Made by a program: the position numbers and the translations under genes. DNA of 64,000 nucleotides, from NCBI RefSeq assembly GCF_004339245.1, contig NZ_SMGG01000003.1, forward strand, positions 680,672 through 744,671, given 5' to 3'. This document shows positions 16,824 through 25,706 of the stretch, one piece after another (positions within the stretch are counted from its first letter, which is position 1; the number at the start of each line of letters is the position of its first letter). A model generated the notes under the pieces. It did not search any database and had not been told where the DNA came from. It saw only the letters and a list, made by a program, of their open reading frames with translations. This DNA is from Seleniivibrio woodruffii. Lineage in GTDB: Bacteria > Chrysiogenota > Deferribacteres > Deferribacterales > Geovibrionaceae.

Positions 16824-18656
16824 TTAGTCGATTCTCAGAACCATTCCGGGGCGGATGCCTTTGCCCACGCCGTTCGTTCTTTTGATATCGTCAACTGTAG
16901 TTCCGAATTTTTTAGCGATTGCCCAGAGGTTGTCGCCGTTTCTGACCTTATACTTTGTGGTCTTTGAAACAGATGTTGCTCTGGCTGCCTTGCCGGATGT
17001 TGAGGAGATGGTGAGGCTTTGTCCGACCATGATGCTGTTGCCTCTGATGCCGTTGGCCTCTCTGATGCTGGCCACTGTAGTTCCGAATTTCTGAGCTATG
17101 CGGAACAGGTTGTCGCCAGATCTGACCTTGTATCTTACGACGGTGTCTCTGCGTTCCGTCTGTTCTTTAAGGGGTTTTGTGATGGGGATACGTTTATCCC
17201 TGTCGCTGTAGTAGGTGTCGGAGATAACCAGTGACTGGCCTCTTCTCATGCTTCTGGGCGACATGTCGTTATTGAGGGCTGAAAGTTCGTCAGCTGTGAG
17301 GCCGTATCTGGCCGCAATGCTGTAGAAGGTTTCGCCTCTGCGGACTGTGTGAACCTTGGGATTGTATCTTTTAAGCTCCTGCGCGAAGCCTGCGTTGAGT
17401 TCTTCGTCATAAACATCGGGGATGGGTACGAAAACATAGGTGTCTTTCATTACACGGTTAACGGAGAATCCGTTCGCCTTTTTAAGATCTGTGGTATCCA
17501 GTCCGTATTCCTGCGCAATGCTTGTCAGGTTGTCTCCCTCTTTTGCTTTAACAACATAAAACTGTGCAAGCTGTTCCTCTGTGACATGTTCCAGCTTGTT
17601 TTCAAGCATAACACGCTTGCCGTAGGGAACACGCAGAACGTATTCGCCGACGGGGGGCGTCATGGGAGTCATCAGCTCGGGGTTAAGTTCTCTGAGGGTA
17701 TCTATGTCCGTTTCCAGAAGATCGGCCAGAACATAGAGGTTCGACTGGCTGTAAAGTGTGACCTTTTCATAGAGCATTGGGAGTCCGTTGGGTGTATCGA
17801 AACCGAATTCCTGATAGTTCCTTGCCAGATAGCGCAGGGCGAGGAATTTCGGCACATAGTCTTTTGTTTCGTTGCGGAGATAGGTTTTCTCACGGGTGGA
17901 GAGCTCGTAGAAATCTCTTGTTTCGTAGCGTCTTATGGCAGTGGTTATCTTGCCCTGACCTGCGTTGTATGCCGCCAGTGCCAGATACCAGTCGCCCAGA
18001 TTGTTGTAAAGATCTTTCAGGTGTCGTGCGGCGGCAGTTGTGGCTTTTTCAAAGTCACGGCGTTCGTCGACCCAGAAGTTGTAGTTAAGGTCATACATTT
18101 TGCCTGTTCCCTTCATAAACTGCCACATTCCGCATGCGCCCGCATGGGATGTGATGGAGGGGTTGAATCCGCTTTCGGTGAAGGGCAGATATGTAAGGTC
18201 GTCCGGCACTCCTTCTCTGCGGAAGATGTCACGGACTATATAGATGTACTGATTTGAGCGGTTGAGCCATCTCTGGAAAGTGGTGGCGTATCTGTTGGTG
18301 TAGAGGTTTACATAGAAGTTGAATCTTTCCTCTTCCACAAGTGCTATTGTGTCGTATTTTCCGTATTCGGTGTCGCTCTGGTCGAGGTGGAACTCGGTCT
18401 GTTTCTTAAGAACGTTGTATATATCGAGCTCTCTGGATTTGAAATCCTCCAGAAAAGAGTACATTTCGTATTTATCAAAAAGTTCGGGGGGAGTCTGTTC
18501 CTGCTGGTCTAAAACCGGTGCTTCGTCCTGAATTTTTTTGGGTTTGTAGGGTGCCTGAGAGAGTGAATCCGCATCGGCGGGGGAGGGTGAGTTTGTTATC
18601 GGCGCACAGGCCGTAAACGCTAAAAAACTAAGGGCTAGAAATATATATCTATTCAT
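16824..18656 (-). CDS. mltD: Membrane-bound lytic murein transglycosylase D with four LysM domains
   Basis: This 610-residue lipoprotein candidate has a signal peptide ending in LAFTAC with Cys at 17. The SLT catalytic domain at about 130-280 has the active-site Glu in PFTESGFNP, then HAGACGMWQFM and ALAAYNAGQGK. A degenerate LysM-like stretch follows (YSQSNLYVLADLLE), then four clear LysM modules (VVKAKEGDNLTSIAQEYG, VRRGETFYSIAARYG, YKVRSGDNLFRIAQKFG, YKVRNGDNLWAIAKKFG). It cleaves glycan strands to 1,6-anhydro ends in the periplasm. It is a single-gene unit with its own terminator; a start at 18656 follows AAAGG. Confidence 0.93.
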   Translation of the reverse strand: MNRYIFLALSFLAFTACAPITNSPSPADADSLSQAPYKPKKIQDEAPVLDQQEQTPPELFDKYEMYSFLEDFKSRELDIYNVLKKQTEFHLDQSDTEYGKYDTIALVEEERFNFYVNLYTNRYATTFQRWLNRSNQYIYIVRDIFRREGVPDDLTYLPFTESGFNPSITSHAGACGMWQFMKGTGKMYDLNYNFWVDERRDFEKATTAAARHLKDLYNNLGDWYLALAAYNAGQGKITTAIRRYETRDFYELSTREKTYLRNETKDYVPKFLALRYLARNYQEFGFDTPNGLPMLYEKVTLYSQSNLYVLADLLETDIDTLRELNPELMTPMTPPVGEYVLRVPYGKRVMLENKLEHVTEEQLAQFYVVKAKEGDNLTSIAQEYGLDTTDLKKANGFSVNRVMKDTYVFVPIPDVYDEELNAGFAQELKRYNPKVHTVRRGETFYSIAARYGLTADELSALNNDMSPRSMRRGQSLVISDTYYSDRDKRIPITKPLKEQTERRDTVVRYKVRSGDNLFRIAQKFGTTVASIREANGIRGNSIMVGQSLTISSTSGKAARATSVSKTTKYKVRNGDNLWAIAKKFGTTVDDIKRTNGVGKGIRPGMVLRID

Positions 18657-18720
18657 GGGACAACCTTTTGCTTGTAATGAATGTTTCAGTATACATAAAA
18701 CACGCTTTTAATGCAAGATA

Positions 18721-19485
18721 TTAAAACCGTTTTATACCACTCTGTACGATGGCAAACTTCCTGTTAATCTCTGCCATGGCGGCTCTTTTCTGTGAAAGTG
18801 TAAGTTTTTTGCACCGCACGAAGCGGGCGAGCGACACCAGTCTGATGGATTCGATGAACATGACGTTCTTGCTGAGCTGGTCGTCGGTGACGGCACGGCG
18901 GATGATAAGTTTTTCCTGAATAAAGTGAATGTGGTGCTTTGCTGAGACCCTGAGCCAGAGGTCGTAGTCCTCGCAGACCCGCATGCCGGGGTCGAAAAAT
19001 CCGCAGGTCATGAAGATGCTGCGGTGCATCGCTGTGGACGAGGGGCTCATGCGGCACATGTCCAGCAGTTTTGTGAAAACCTGCCCGCCGTATTTTGCGT
19101 GCTTGTCGGTCTGGTTTACGAACTTGTCTGTCTTGAACCAGAATTCGTCTGTGAAGCAGAAGAGCCATCCCTTTTCGAATATCTCGTTCTGCTTCTCCAG
19201 TTTTTTCGGGAGCCAGACGTCGTCTGAGTCCAGAAAAGCTATGTATTCGCCTTTTGCCGCACGGATACCTGTGTTTCTGGCGGCGCTGACACCCTGATTG
19301 GTGTCGTGGCGGATGTAGTTTATCAGGTTCATATAGGGCTTAAGACATTGAGCAACCGAGAGGTCCGAGCCGTCATCCACAACTATTATCTCATAGTCCT
19401 TAAAGGTCTGGCAGAGAACGGATTCAATCGCTGAACGAAGGGTGTCCGTCCTGTTGTAGACCGGAATGACGACGCTGAATTTCAT
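18721..19485 (-). CDS. Family 2 glycosyltransferase
   Basis: This 254-residue GT2 has FSVVIPVYNRTDTLRSAI, DDGS near 37-40 and FLDSDDVWLPKKLEKQ carrying the DXD motif. ED in VCEDYDLWLRV is the likely catalytic base. It overlaps the lrp-like gene by four bases and is the last gene of the cysE-to-GT2 run. This is an odd place for a glycosyltransferase because no other glycan gene is within 10 kb. It could act in LPS or protein glycosylation; the acceptor is unknown. Confidence 0.9.
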   Translation of the reverse strand: MKFSVVIPVYNRTDTLRSAIESVLCQTFKDYEIIVVDDGSDLSVAQCLKPYMNLINYIRHDTNQGVSAARNTGIRAAKGEYIAFLDSDDVWLPKKLEKQNEIFEKGWLFCFTDEFWFKTDKFVNQTDKHAKYGGQVFTKLLDMCRMSPSSTAMHRSIFMTCGFFDPGMRVCEDYDLWLRVSAKHHIHFIQEKLIIRRAVTDDQLSKNVMFIESIRLVSLARFVRCKKLTLSQKRAAMAEINRKFAIVQSGIKRF

Positions 19486-19940
19486 ACGGGTCTCTTTTTG
19501 TCCAGCTTGGTGGAGAAGACAAGAATTGTGTTTGTCTTGTCCACGCCCTGCACGTTGCGGATCTTTTTAATAAGCTTTGAGAGCGTGTCGGTGTTTTTTG
19601 TGACCACGTGCAGAAGGAAGGTGAAGTCCCCCGTAACGTGGTGACAGCCGAGGATATCCTCGTCCAGATCCTTTATGGTGATCTCAAAATCGTCTATATG
19701 CTTTGCGTTGTCGATGGATATGCCTATGAAGGCGATAACATCGTAGCCCAGCTGTTTGTAGTCGATATCCACAGTGTAGTTGCGGATTATCCCCTGTGAT
19801 TCCAGTTTCTTAATTCTGTCGATGACAGACGGGGACTTCATGTCTGCCGCTTTTGCCATGTCGGCATAGGATGTTCTGGCATTTTTAACAAGCATGTTAA
19901 GAATAAGTTTATCGACTTCGTCGATATTGTGCTGACGCAT
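19482..19940 (-). CDS. Lrp/AsnC-family transcriptional regulator
   Basis: This 152-residue protein has an N-terminal winged HTH (DEVDKLILNMLVKNARTSYA, then MKSPSVIDRIKKLESQGII) and a C-terminal RAM/effector domain (VIAFIGISIDNAK, DILGCHHVTGDFTFLLHV). GDFTFLLHV matches the ligand-contact segment GxYDY/LL of Lrp proteins. It probably senses an amino acid; with cysE in the same run a link to cysteine/serine supply is conceivable but only inferred. It starts one base after the nth stop. Confidence 0.92.
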   Translation of the reverse strand: MRQHNIDEVDKLILNMLVKNARTSYADMAKAADMKSPSVIDRIKKLESQGIIRNYTVDIDYKQLGYDVIAFIGISIDNAKHIDDFEITIKDLDEDILGCHHVTGDFTFLLHVVTKNTDTLSKLIKKIRNVQGVDKTNTILVFSTKLDKKRPV

Positions 19941-19941
19941 T

Positions 19942-20601
19942 TTACCTCCGGGTTGTTACGCCTGTTTTGTCGCAGTATTTGTCCAGCCCACAAACTGAAC
20001 AGCGGGGAGAGACCGGCCGGCATATCTCTCTTCCGTATGCCACCAGTATTTCGTTTATTCGTATCCAGTATTCTTTCGGCAGATATTTTCTGAGCATTAG
20101 CTCGGTCTTATCCGGGTTTTTGGTCGCCACATACCCCAGTCTGTTGAAGATCCGGTGCACATGTGTGTCAACGCAGACGGCCGGACGGCCATAGCCTTCA
20201 ACGATAACGAGATTTGCAGTTTTCCTTCCCACTCCCTTCAGCGTGACGAGTGTGTCTATGTCGTCAGGCACCCTGGAGCCGAACTCATTAATAAGGATAT
20301 AACATATGTTTAAAATTGTCTTGGCTTTTGTTTTGTAAAAACCGGCAGGATAAATGAGCTTTGCCAGTTCCTCCTCGGAGAGCCTGACCATATCCTGCGG
20401 ATTGTCAGCCACTGCGAAGAGCTTTTCGGAGGAGGCAAGGGTTACCTCGTCCTTTGTGCGCAGGCTGATAAGACAGCTGACCAGCACCCTGAAAGGGTCC
20501 CGCTTGGTCTGTTTGGATATCTTTGTTACGGAGGGCTCCTCCATCTCTATGTAGGCCTGCTCCAGCAGATCGTACACAGCCTTAATGTCAGACCTCTTCA
20601 T
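19942..20601 (-). CDS. nth: Endonuclease III (DNA glycosylase/AP lyase)
   Basis: This 219-residue base-excision enzyme for oxidised pyrimidines has the helix-hairpin-helix DTLVTLKGVGRKTANLV with its catalytic lysine, and the catalytic Asp in VCVDTHVHRIFNRLG. The [4Fe-4S] cluster motif is C-x6-C-x2-C-x5-C (CRPVSPRCSVCGLDKYC). Length and motif order are standard. It overlaps the 85-residue gene upstream by 14 bases and abuts the regulator downstream. Confidence 0.95.
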   Translation of the reverse strand: MKRSDIKAVYDLLEQAYIEMEEPSVTKISKQTKRDPFRVLVSCLISLRTKDEVTLASSEKLFAVADNPQDMVRLSEEELAKLIYPAGFYKTKAKTILNICYILINEFGSRVPDDIDTLVTLKGVGRKTANLVIVEGYGRPAVCVDTHVHRIFNRLGYVATKNPDKTELMLRKYLPKEYWIRINEILVAYGREICRPVSPRCSVCGLDKYCDKTGVTTRR

Positions 20602-20845
20602 CGAGATACTCCCTCAGTTTCGGGCTGAGATATATGTTTGAGAGGTCGAATGATTTTATAGCACGGGCGAGCATCAGCAGACGGTAGTCCTTGGCCGCCT
20701 TTCTGTCCAGAATGAACATGAATTTTCCGTCAACCTGACAGAGGCCGCCCTTTGCACGGGTCACCTCATAGCGCAGGCGGATGTCCAGCTGTGCCGCAAC
20801 TTCCTCAAGCTCCGCAAGGAGCGTGTCAACTTTGTTCGCCGCCAT
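20588..20845 (-). CDS. Conserved-looking 85-residue protein, function unknown
   Basis: Its starts and stops overlap those of the MFS gene (20 bases) and nth (14 bases), as expected for a real operon gene. It is acidic and helical: DTLLAELEEVAAQLDIRLRY, then GGLCQVDGKFMFILDRKAA, then FDLSNIYLSPKLREYLDEEV at the C-terminus. I recall similar short proteins (GGLC/GGWC core, IYLSPxxREYL end) in other Gram-negative anaerobes and Bacteroidota, without an assigned role. No transmembrane segment or metal motif is apparent; the single Cys lies in GGLC. Confidence 0.7.
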   Translation of the reverse strand: MAANKVDTLLAELEEVAAQLDIRLRYEVTRAKGGLCQVDGKFMFILDRKAAKDYRLLMLARAIKSFDLSNIYLSPKLREYLDEEV

Positions 20846-22022
20846 TTTTCCCCTCTATACCGATGTACCAATATATTACAGATGCGCCGATGATACAAAA
20901 GAAAAATGCTGTGAAAAATACTGGCTTAAGCCCCATGTGGTCATAGACCATGCCCGAAACGGCGGAACCCGCCACTGTGCCCAGTCCGTAGCCGACACCT
21001 GAGTAAATTGTCTGTGCCTTCAGCCGCAGTGATTCAGGAAGTTTTTCACGGAAGAACTTCATGACGCTTATGTGCATGGTTCCATAGGCGAAACCGTGGA
21101 AGGCGGAGAAGAAGAACAGCAGAATGAGCGAATCGGTGAGGGCTGTTGCGAAATAGCGCACGCCGCCCAGAAGCATTGAAACTATGATGATATATTCCGC
21201 CCGCATGAATTTCAGCACCCGTTCCTGATGGTACATGAAGAACATCTCGGCCAGAACGCCCACAGTCCACATATAGCCCGCATAGGTCTGTCCGAAGCCG
21301 GCCTCCGCAACCTTGATATTGAAAAAGTTGCTGAGGAACGCAAAGGAGGACAGATATATCGTAAGCCCTGCGAAAAATACTTTCAGGTGGAATGGCAGTC
21401 TCTTTTCGCTGTTGGGTCTGGGTTTGAAAAGACTGGTGTCGTAGTTGGCAAGGAGAGCTGGAACCACCGACAGCAGACTGAAAACCGTATAGAGCAGAAC
21501 AAACGCCGCCGCACCGAAGCTGTCGAAGAAATAGCCTGTGGCGGTGGATGTGAGGATGAATCCCAGAGAGCCGAAGATGCGCATTCTGCCGTAGGGCATG
21601 CGGTCGTTAAGCGAAGATGCGAAGCTGTCTATCACAGGCAGAATACCCGTTCTGGCCAATGCGAACACCGCCAGAAGAACTGCGGTCATGGGCTTGCTGT
21701 GATAGAAATATATGGGTACCAGAGCGAAGGACGATATCAGGATGCCGGAAACTATGAACAGTTTCCGGTGTTTGACCTTTGTGAACACGTCCGCCCAGAG
21801 GGTTGTGCAGGTGAAGGAGACTATGGGAAGTATGGACAGCAGGAGTCCTATCTCGGTTCCGTTGTATCCGGTCTGCTTGAAGTAAAACCCGAAGTATGGG
21901 TAGATTATGCCCAGGGTGCAGTAGTGAAAGAAATAGTAGGCGGCAAGCACGGGGATTAAAAATCTGTCCCGTGCCGCCGCTTTATCTTCAGAATTTTTTT
22001 TATACGAGGGGTGACATGGCAC
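20826..22022 (-). CDS. Major facilitator superfamily transporter (MFS_1-like/LacY-like branch)
   Basis: This 398-residue protein has about 12 hydrophobic helices. YFFHYCTLGIIYPYFGFYFKQ opens helix 1, and LLSILPIVSFTCTTLWADVF with KVKHRKLF gives the helix 2-3 loop typical of the 3-phenylpropionate-transporter-like/nucleoside-symporter-like group. Substrate is unknown. It overlaps iscS by 23 bases upstream and the 85-residue gene by 20 bases downstream. A short basic N-terminus (PCHPSYKKNSEDKAAARDR) may mean that a start further in is used. Confidence 0.87.
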   Translation of the reverse strand: MPCHPSYKKNSEDKAAARDRFLIPVLAAYYFFHYCTLGIIYPYFGFYFKQTGYNGTEIGLLLSILPIVSFTCTTLWADVFTKVKHRKLFIVSGILISSFALVPIYFYHSKPMTAVLLAVFALARTGILPVIDSFASSLNDRMPYGRMRIFGSLGFILTSTATGYFFDSFGAAAFVLLYTVFSLLSVVPALLANYDTSLFKPRPNSEKRLPFHLKVFFAGLTIYLSSFAFLSNFFNIKVAEAGFGQTYAGYMWTVGVLAEMFFMYHQERVLKFMRAEYIIIVSMLLGGVRYFATALTDSLILLFFFSAFHGFAYGTMHISVMKFFREKLPESLRLKAQTIYSGVGYGLGTVAGSAVSGMVYDHMGLKPVFFTAFFFCIIGASVIYWYIGIEGKNGGEQS

Positions 22023-23151
22023 GCAGTTTCTCTACGCTTGTCTTAATCATCTCCACAGCACGGTTGACCTCTTCTTCGGTGTTGAAACGGCCGAAGCTGA
22101 AACGGATTGAACCGTGGAGGTCTACAGGGTCAACGCCTATCGCATAGAGCACATGGGATGCATCGACGCTTTCGGAAGTACATGCGCTTCCGGTTGAACA
22201 GCATATCTCTTCAGCATAGATCATCAGTGCTTCCGCTTCGATGAACTTGAAAGCTATGTTGGTCACGCTGCATACACGCTTTTCCCTGCTTCCGTTGACA
22301 TAAGTCTGGGGGATCTCTGTCAGGATGCGGTTTTCGAAAAGGTCACGCAGGCCTTTAACGTATGCCGCTTCTTTCTCAACGTCCTCCATGACTATTTCAC
22401 AGGCCTTTGCAAGGCCGATGATGTTTGCCACGTTCTCTGTTCCCGCACGCAGGCCGAACTCCTGACTGCCGCCGAATATCAGCGGAACCATATCGTCCTT
22501 AAGGTTTTCATCGACATAGAGAACGCCGATGCCTTTGGGTGCGCATATCTTGTGGCCGGAGAAAGTGAGCAGATCAACGCCCAGCTCGCCCACGTCTATC
22601 TTCATTTTGCCCATGGCCTGAACGGCGTCTGTGTGGACAATGATCTGATTTTTTCTGGCGATTGCGGATATCTCTTTAATGGGCTGGAGCGTTCCGATCT
22701 CGTTGTTCACCAGCATAATGGACACGAGGATGGTATCCTTTCTGATGGCGTTTCTGAAATCTTCAACACTCACCAAGCCATCCTTATCCACAGGCAGATA
22801 GGTCACTTCGTAGCCGTGCTTTTCCAGATACTTGCAGGTTTGCAGAACGGCTTTGTGCTCTATCACGGATGTTATGATATGCTTGCCCCTGTGTGCGAAT
22901 TTTTCCGCTATGCTTCTGATGGCCATGTTGTCGGAAGAGGTTCCGCTGGCGGTGAAGATTATCTCATGGGGCTCTGCGCCGATGGATTTTGCCACTGTGG
23001 CGCGCGCTTTGTCAACATCCTCCCGAACGATGCGTCCGAGGGTGTGGATGCTGGAAGGATTGGCGAATTTCTCTTTGAAATACGGAATCATTGCCTCAAA
23101 GACCTTGGGGTCTACCGGCGTTGTAGCACTGTAGTCAAGGTAAATCGACAT
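22000..23151 (-). CDS. iscS: Cysteine desulfurase (IscS/NifS type)
   Basis: This 383-residue PLP enzyme mobilises sulfur from cysteine for Fe-S clusters and thiolation. The PLP lysine is in LLTFSGHKICAPKGIGVLYV (K near 203), and the persulfide Cys lies in CCSTGSACTSES near 322-333, the long-loop group I arrangement. HTDAVQAMGK is the conserved cofactor segment. It overlaps iscR upstream by 17 bases. No iscU/nifU scaffold gene follows; the next gene is a transporter, so the scaffold must be elsewhere. Confidence 0.95.
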   Translation of the reverse strand: MSIYLDYSATTPVDPKVFEAMIPYFKEKFANPSSIHTLGRIVREDVDKARATVAKSIGAEPHEIIFTASGTSSDNMAIRSIAEKFAHRGKHIITSVIEHKAVLQTCKYLEKHGYEVTYLPVDKDGLVSVEDFRNAIRKDTILVSIMLVNNEIGTLQPIKEISAIARKNQIIVHTDAVQAMGKMKIDVGELGVDLLTFSGHKICAPKGIGVLYVDENLKDDMVPLIFGGSQEFGLRAGTENVANIIGLAKACEIVMEDVEKEAAYVKGLRDLFENRILTEIPQTYVNGSREKRVCSVTNIAFKFIEAEALMIYAEEICCSTGSACTSESVDASHVLYAIGVDPVDLHGSIRFSFGRFNTEEEVNRAVEMIKTSVEKLRAMSPLV

Positions 23152-23566
23152 TTTTCCCTCCTGTTGCCTGTCGTTTTAGGTCATATATAGTAATGTTCTC
23201 AAGGTAATTGTCCACTGTTTTTTTCAGTCCCGACCAAAGCCAGTTGATTCCGCATGTGGAAAAGTTGTCGCACTGGGTTTCGTTGGTGCAGTCGGAAACG
23301 GAAACGGGACCGTCCATTGCGTAAATTACCTCTTTTAAAGTAATCATGTTTGCGGGTCTGGCAAGGACATATCCGCCCTGCGCCCCTCTGGAGCCTTCCA
23401 CGATTTTGCTTTTTTTGAGCCTGATGAATATCTGCTCCAGATACTTGCGGGAGATATCCTCATAGTCGGCTATCTGGGTCAGTGTGACGGGTTTTTCGTC
23501 GCCGCCCAGAAGAACCAGCGCAAAAATCGAGCGGATGGCATAGCGGCTCTTAGTTGTTATTTTCAT
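23135..23566 (-). CDS. iscR: Rrf2-family Fe-S regulator (IscR-like)
   Basis: This 143-residue winged-helix regulator begins [20 protein letters not shown], with the recognition region [18 protein letters not shown] and the wing [14 protein letters not shown]. Cys93, Cys99 and Cys105 have the C-x5-C-x5-C spacing of [2Fe-2S]-binding IscR ([13 protein letters not shown]). It probably senses Fe-S status and controls its own operon with cysE and iscS. A CymR-like role in cysteine control is the alternative because cysE is next to it, but CymR lacks this Cys set. Overlaps cysE and iscS by 17 bases each. Confidence 0.92.
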   Translation of the reverse strand: MKITTKSRYAIRSIFALVLLGGDEKPVTLTQIADYEDISRKYLEQIFIRLKKSKIVEGSRGAQGGYVLARPANMITLKEVIYAMDGPVSVSDCTNETQCDNFSTCGINWLWSGLKKTVDNYLENITIYDLKRQATGGKNVDLP

Positions 23567-24215
23567 ATTTTTCCAGCTTCTTTTTGAGACTGTTGATCTC
23601 GGATTCCATGTGGCACATTCTGGTTGCCATATCTGTTATAGTTCTGGCAACAGGGTCGGGCAGAAGGTTGTGGTCGAACTTGGCCGAAGGCTCCTTTCCG
23701 TTGGTGACTATCTTTCCGGGGATGCCCACGACTGTTCCGTCTTCGGGCACTTCCTTAACAACCACGGAGTTTGAGCCTATCTTTGCGTTCTTATGAACTG
23801 TGAAAGAGCCCAGCACCTTTGCGCCGGAACCGATGATGACGTTGTCCTCTATGGTGGGGTGGCGTTTCTTTTTCTCAAGGCTGACACCGCCGAGGGTCAC
23901 TCCCTGATATATTGTAACGTCGTTGCCGACCTCGGCTGTTTCGCCTATGACCACTCCCATGCCGTGGTCTATGAAGAACCGTTTGCCTATGGTGGCTCCG
24001 GGGTGAATCTCAATTCCGGTCAGAAATCTTCCGAGGTGGGAGAGCATTCTGCCAAGCAGAAAAAATTTGCGGATCCAGAGCCAGTGGGCGGCTCTGTAGA
24101 TTATCATTGCATGAAGCCCGGGATAGCAGAGCAGAATTTCCAGCTTGCTTTTTGCCGCCGGGTCACGTTCGAGAACGGTGTTTATCTCTTCTTTTATTGT
24201 TGCTATTATTCCCAT
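23550..24215 (-). CDS. cysE: Serine O-acetyltransferase
   Basis: This 221-residue enzyme makes O-acetylserine from serine and acetyl-CoA, the carbon skeleton for cysteine. After the N-terminal helical domain ([20 protein letters not shown]) comes the hexapeptide beta-helix with the catalytic region [18 protein letters not shown] and [36 protein letters not shown] is the loop typical of CysE. It heads the cysE-iscR-iscS run, linking cysteine supply with its desulfuration. Confidence 0.95.
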   Translation of the reverse strand: MGIIATIKEEINTVLERDPAAKSKLEILLCYPGLHAMIIYRAAHWLWIRKFFLLGRMLSHLGRFLTGIEIHPGATIGKRFFIDHGMGVVIGETAEVGNDVTIYQGVTLGGVSLEKKKRHPTIEDNVIIGSGAKVLGSFTVHKNAKIGSNSVVVKEVPEDGTVVGIPGKIVTNGKEPSAKFDHNLLPDPVARTITDMATRMCHMESEINSLKKKLEKYENNN

Positions 24216-24251
24216 ATCCTAGCTGCCTTGTAGTATTTATGTTTAAAATAA

Positions 24252-24272
24252 AGCCCTGTAAAACACAGGGCT
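24252..24272 (-). terminator. Terminator of the ferredoxin gene
   Basis: AGCCCTGT (24252-24259) pairs with ACAGGGCT (24265-24272). Read on the minus strand the stem is followed by TTATTTTAAAC, a moderate T-rich tail, between the ferredoxin stop and cysE. Confidence 0.7.
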
Positions 24273-24301
24273 ATATGGAAAAATTCTTTGTTTGCCGTTA
24301 A

Positions 24302-24490
<189 letters not shown>

Positions 24491-24498
24491 CTAAGGGT

Positions 24499-24527
24499 TT
24501 AATAAGGCGTAAGTAGCCCGTTGTCAA
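24499..24527 (-). promoter_or_regulatory. Promoter of the ferredoxin gene
   Basis: On the minus strand TTGACA (24527-24522), a 17-base spacer and TATTAA (24504-24499). This leaves a leader of about 25 bases that contains the GGAGGT ribosome site. Confidence 0.65.
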
Positions 24528-24683
24528 TAAGAAAAAGGCCGACCTTTCCTATTGAAATCCATTTTCATCAAATATATGCTTTTTTGTCATATTTTCCAGT
24601 GTCTTGTGATATTTTATGCTGAATATTTTTTTTTGATGTGCTATTGTGTTTCTCCCGTATAAAAGGCATTAAGGAGAATAGCA

Positions 24684-25010
24684 ATGGTTGATAATATAGT
24701 ATTTGCAAAACTTGTTTCCGGTGAGACCATTATCGGAATAAAAGACGAGTCTGAAGGCGTTGTTAAGGACGTTGTTCTGGTTCAGGCAATGCCCACCCAC
24801 ACAGGCTCACTTCAGATAGCAATAGTCCCCTTCGGATTTCCCTTCGAGGACGAAGTAAGAGGAAGCATCAGACTGGATCATGTCGTGTATGAATACAAAG
24901 ACGTCCCCGCTGATCTTGCCAACAAATACGTTGAAACAAAATCAAACATCAGAATAGCCGGAAACCTCGGCGGTCTCGGCGGAAAATCCGACAGCGGCCT
25001 TATCCTTTAA
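24684..25010 (+). CDS. 108-residue protein resembling an Sm/LSm-like fold, function unknown
   Basis: The gene begins at ATG 24684 after AAGGAGAAT. The N-terminal FAKLVSGETIIGIKDESEG followed by beta-rich VVKDVVLVQAMP and IAIVPFGFPF resembles the opening strands of small Sm-like beta barrels (pattern KLxSGExIIG). This is pattern recognition only; RNA binding is not shown. The C-terminus is a glycine-rich tail (AGNLGGLGGKSDSGLIL), which suggests flexibility. It is one base away from the NUDIX gene and TATAAA at 24658-24663 may be its -10 box. Confidence 0.75.
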   Translation: MVDNIVFAKLVSGETIIGIKDESEGVVKDVVLVQAMPTHTGSLQIAIVPFGFPFEDEVRGSIRLDHVVYEYKDVPADLANKYVETKSNIRIAGNLGGLGGKSDSGLIL

Positions 25011-25011
25011 T

Positions 25012-25548
25012 ATGCAGCGGGAATGGACGCTCACCGGACAGCGTGAGAAGTTCAAAGACGCTGTCCTTAAGGTTGAGCACAGAGACTACAGATTTGCCAA
25101 AACCTCGGAAACGGGTGTTTTCACCGTTGTCAGCATGAAGGACTGGGCGGTGATAATCCCTGTAACAAAAGAGGGAAAGTTCATCCTTGTCCGTCAGTTC
25201 CGTGTGGCCACGGGAGAGGTGACCTATGAGTTTCCCGGCGGCGCACTGGAAAACGGTGAAAATGCGCAGGACGGAGCGGCAAGGGAGCTGAAAGAGGAGA
25301 CCGGATTTGAAGGCCGGATGAGTTTTCTGGCAAAGATGCGCCCGAACCCTGCTTTCATGGATAATTTCTGCTATGCTTATCTTGCGGAGGACTGCGAGAA
25401 GGTGGCGGAACTTAATCTGGATCCGTTTGAAGATATCGAACCCGTGGAAGTTACGGCGGAGGAACTTCGCAGTATGATTGCCGAAGGGAAGATAGCGCAC
25501 AGCATCCCCCTTGCGGCCTACGGAGCTTATAAAGCACTGGGATACTGA
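25012..25548 (+). CDS. NUDIX hydrolase, ADP-ribose pyrophosphatase type
   Basis: This 178-residue protein has the full Nudix box at residues 77-99, including REL at 91-93 and EE at 95-96 (REUxEExGU). The preceding VRQFRVATGEVTYEFPGG fits ADP-ribose/sugar-nucleotide pyrophosphatases, and ten or so residues after the box are hydrophobic as usual. It hydrolyses a nucleoside diphosphate linked to another moiety, most likely ADP-ribose. It is one base downstream of the Sm-like gene. Confidence 0.9.
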   Translation: MQREWTLTGQREKFKDAVLKVEHRDYRFAKTSETGVFTVVSMKDWAVIIPVTKEGKFILVRQFRVATGEVTYEFPGGALENGENAQDGAARELKEETGFEGRMSFLAKMRPNPAFMDNFCYAYLAEDCEKVAELNLDPFEDIEPVEVTAEELRSMIAEGKIAHSIPLAAYGAYKALGY

Positions 25549-25550
25549 TT

Positions 25551-25682
25551 TGTCACTGCGAGGGTTTACCCGCAGCAGTCTCATAAAGTTTAGATAACTA
25601 AAAATGTAAATCCCCCTTAATCCCCCTTTGATAAAGGGGAAAAAAACCTCCTTTTGAAAAGGAGGGCAGGGGTGGATTCTCT
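25551..25682. repeat. Family C copy followed by two family A-type hairpins
   Basis: GTCACTGCGAGGGTTTACCC plus GCAGCAGTCTCATAAA (family C) is followed by two nearby palindromes. One is CCCCTTT-gat-AAAGGGG at 25623-25639; the other is CCTCCTTTT-g-AAAAGGAGG at 25647-25665 with the GGGGTGGATTCTCT tail. The second hairpin and its tail match the element at 12489-12525. Confidence 0.7.
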
Positions 25683-25706
25683 TAAAACTACACGGAAACA
25701 TAAAAC

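Noticed and set aside
17349..18257. 302-residue open frame antisense to mltD
   Set aside because: The opposite strand encodes a complete SLT-LysM protein; composition of the antisense product is typical of a shadow frame.
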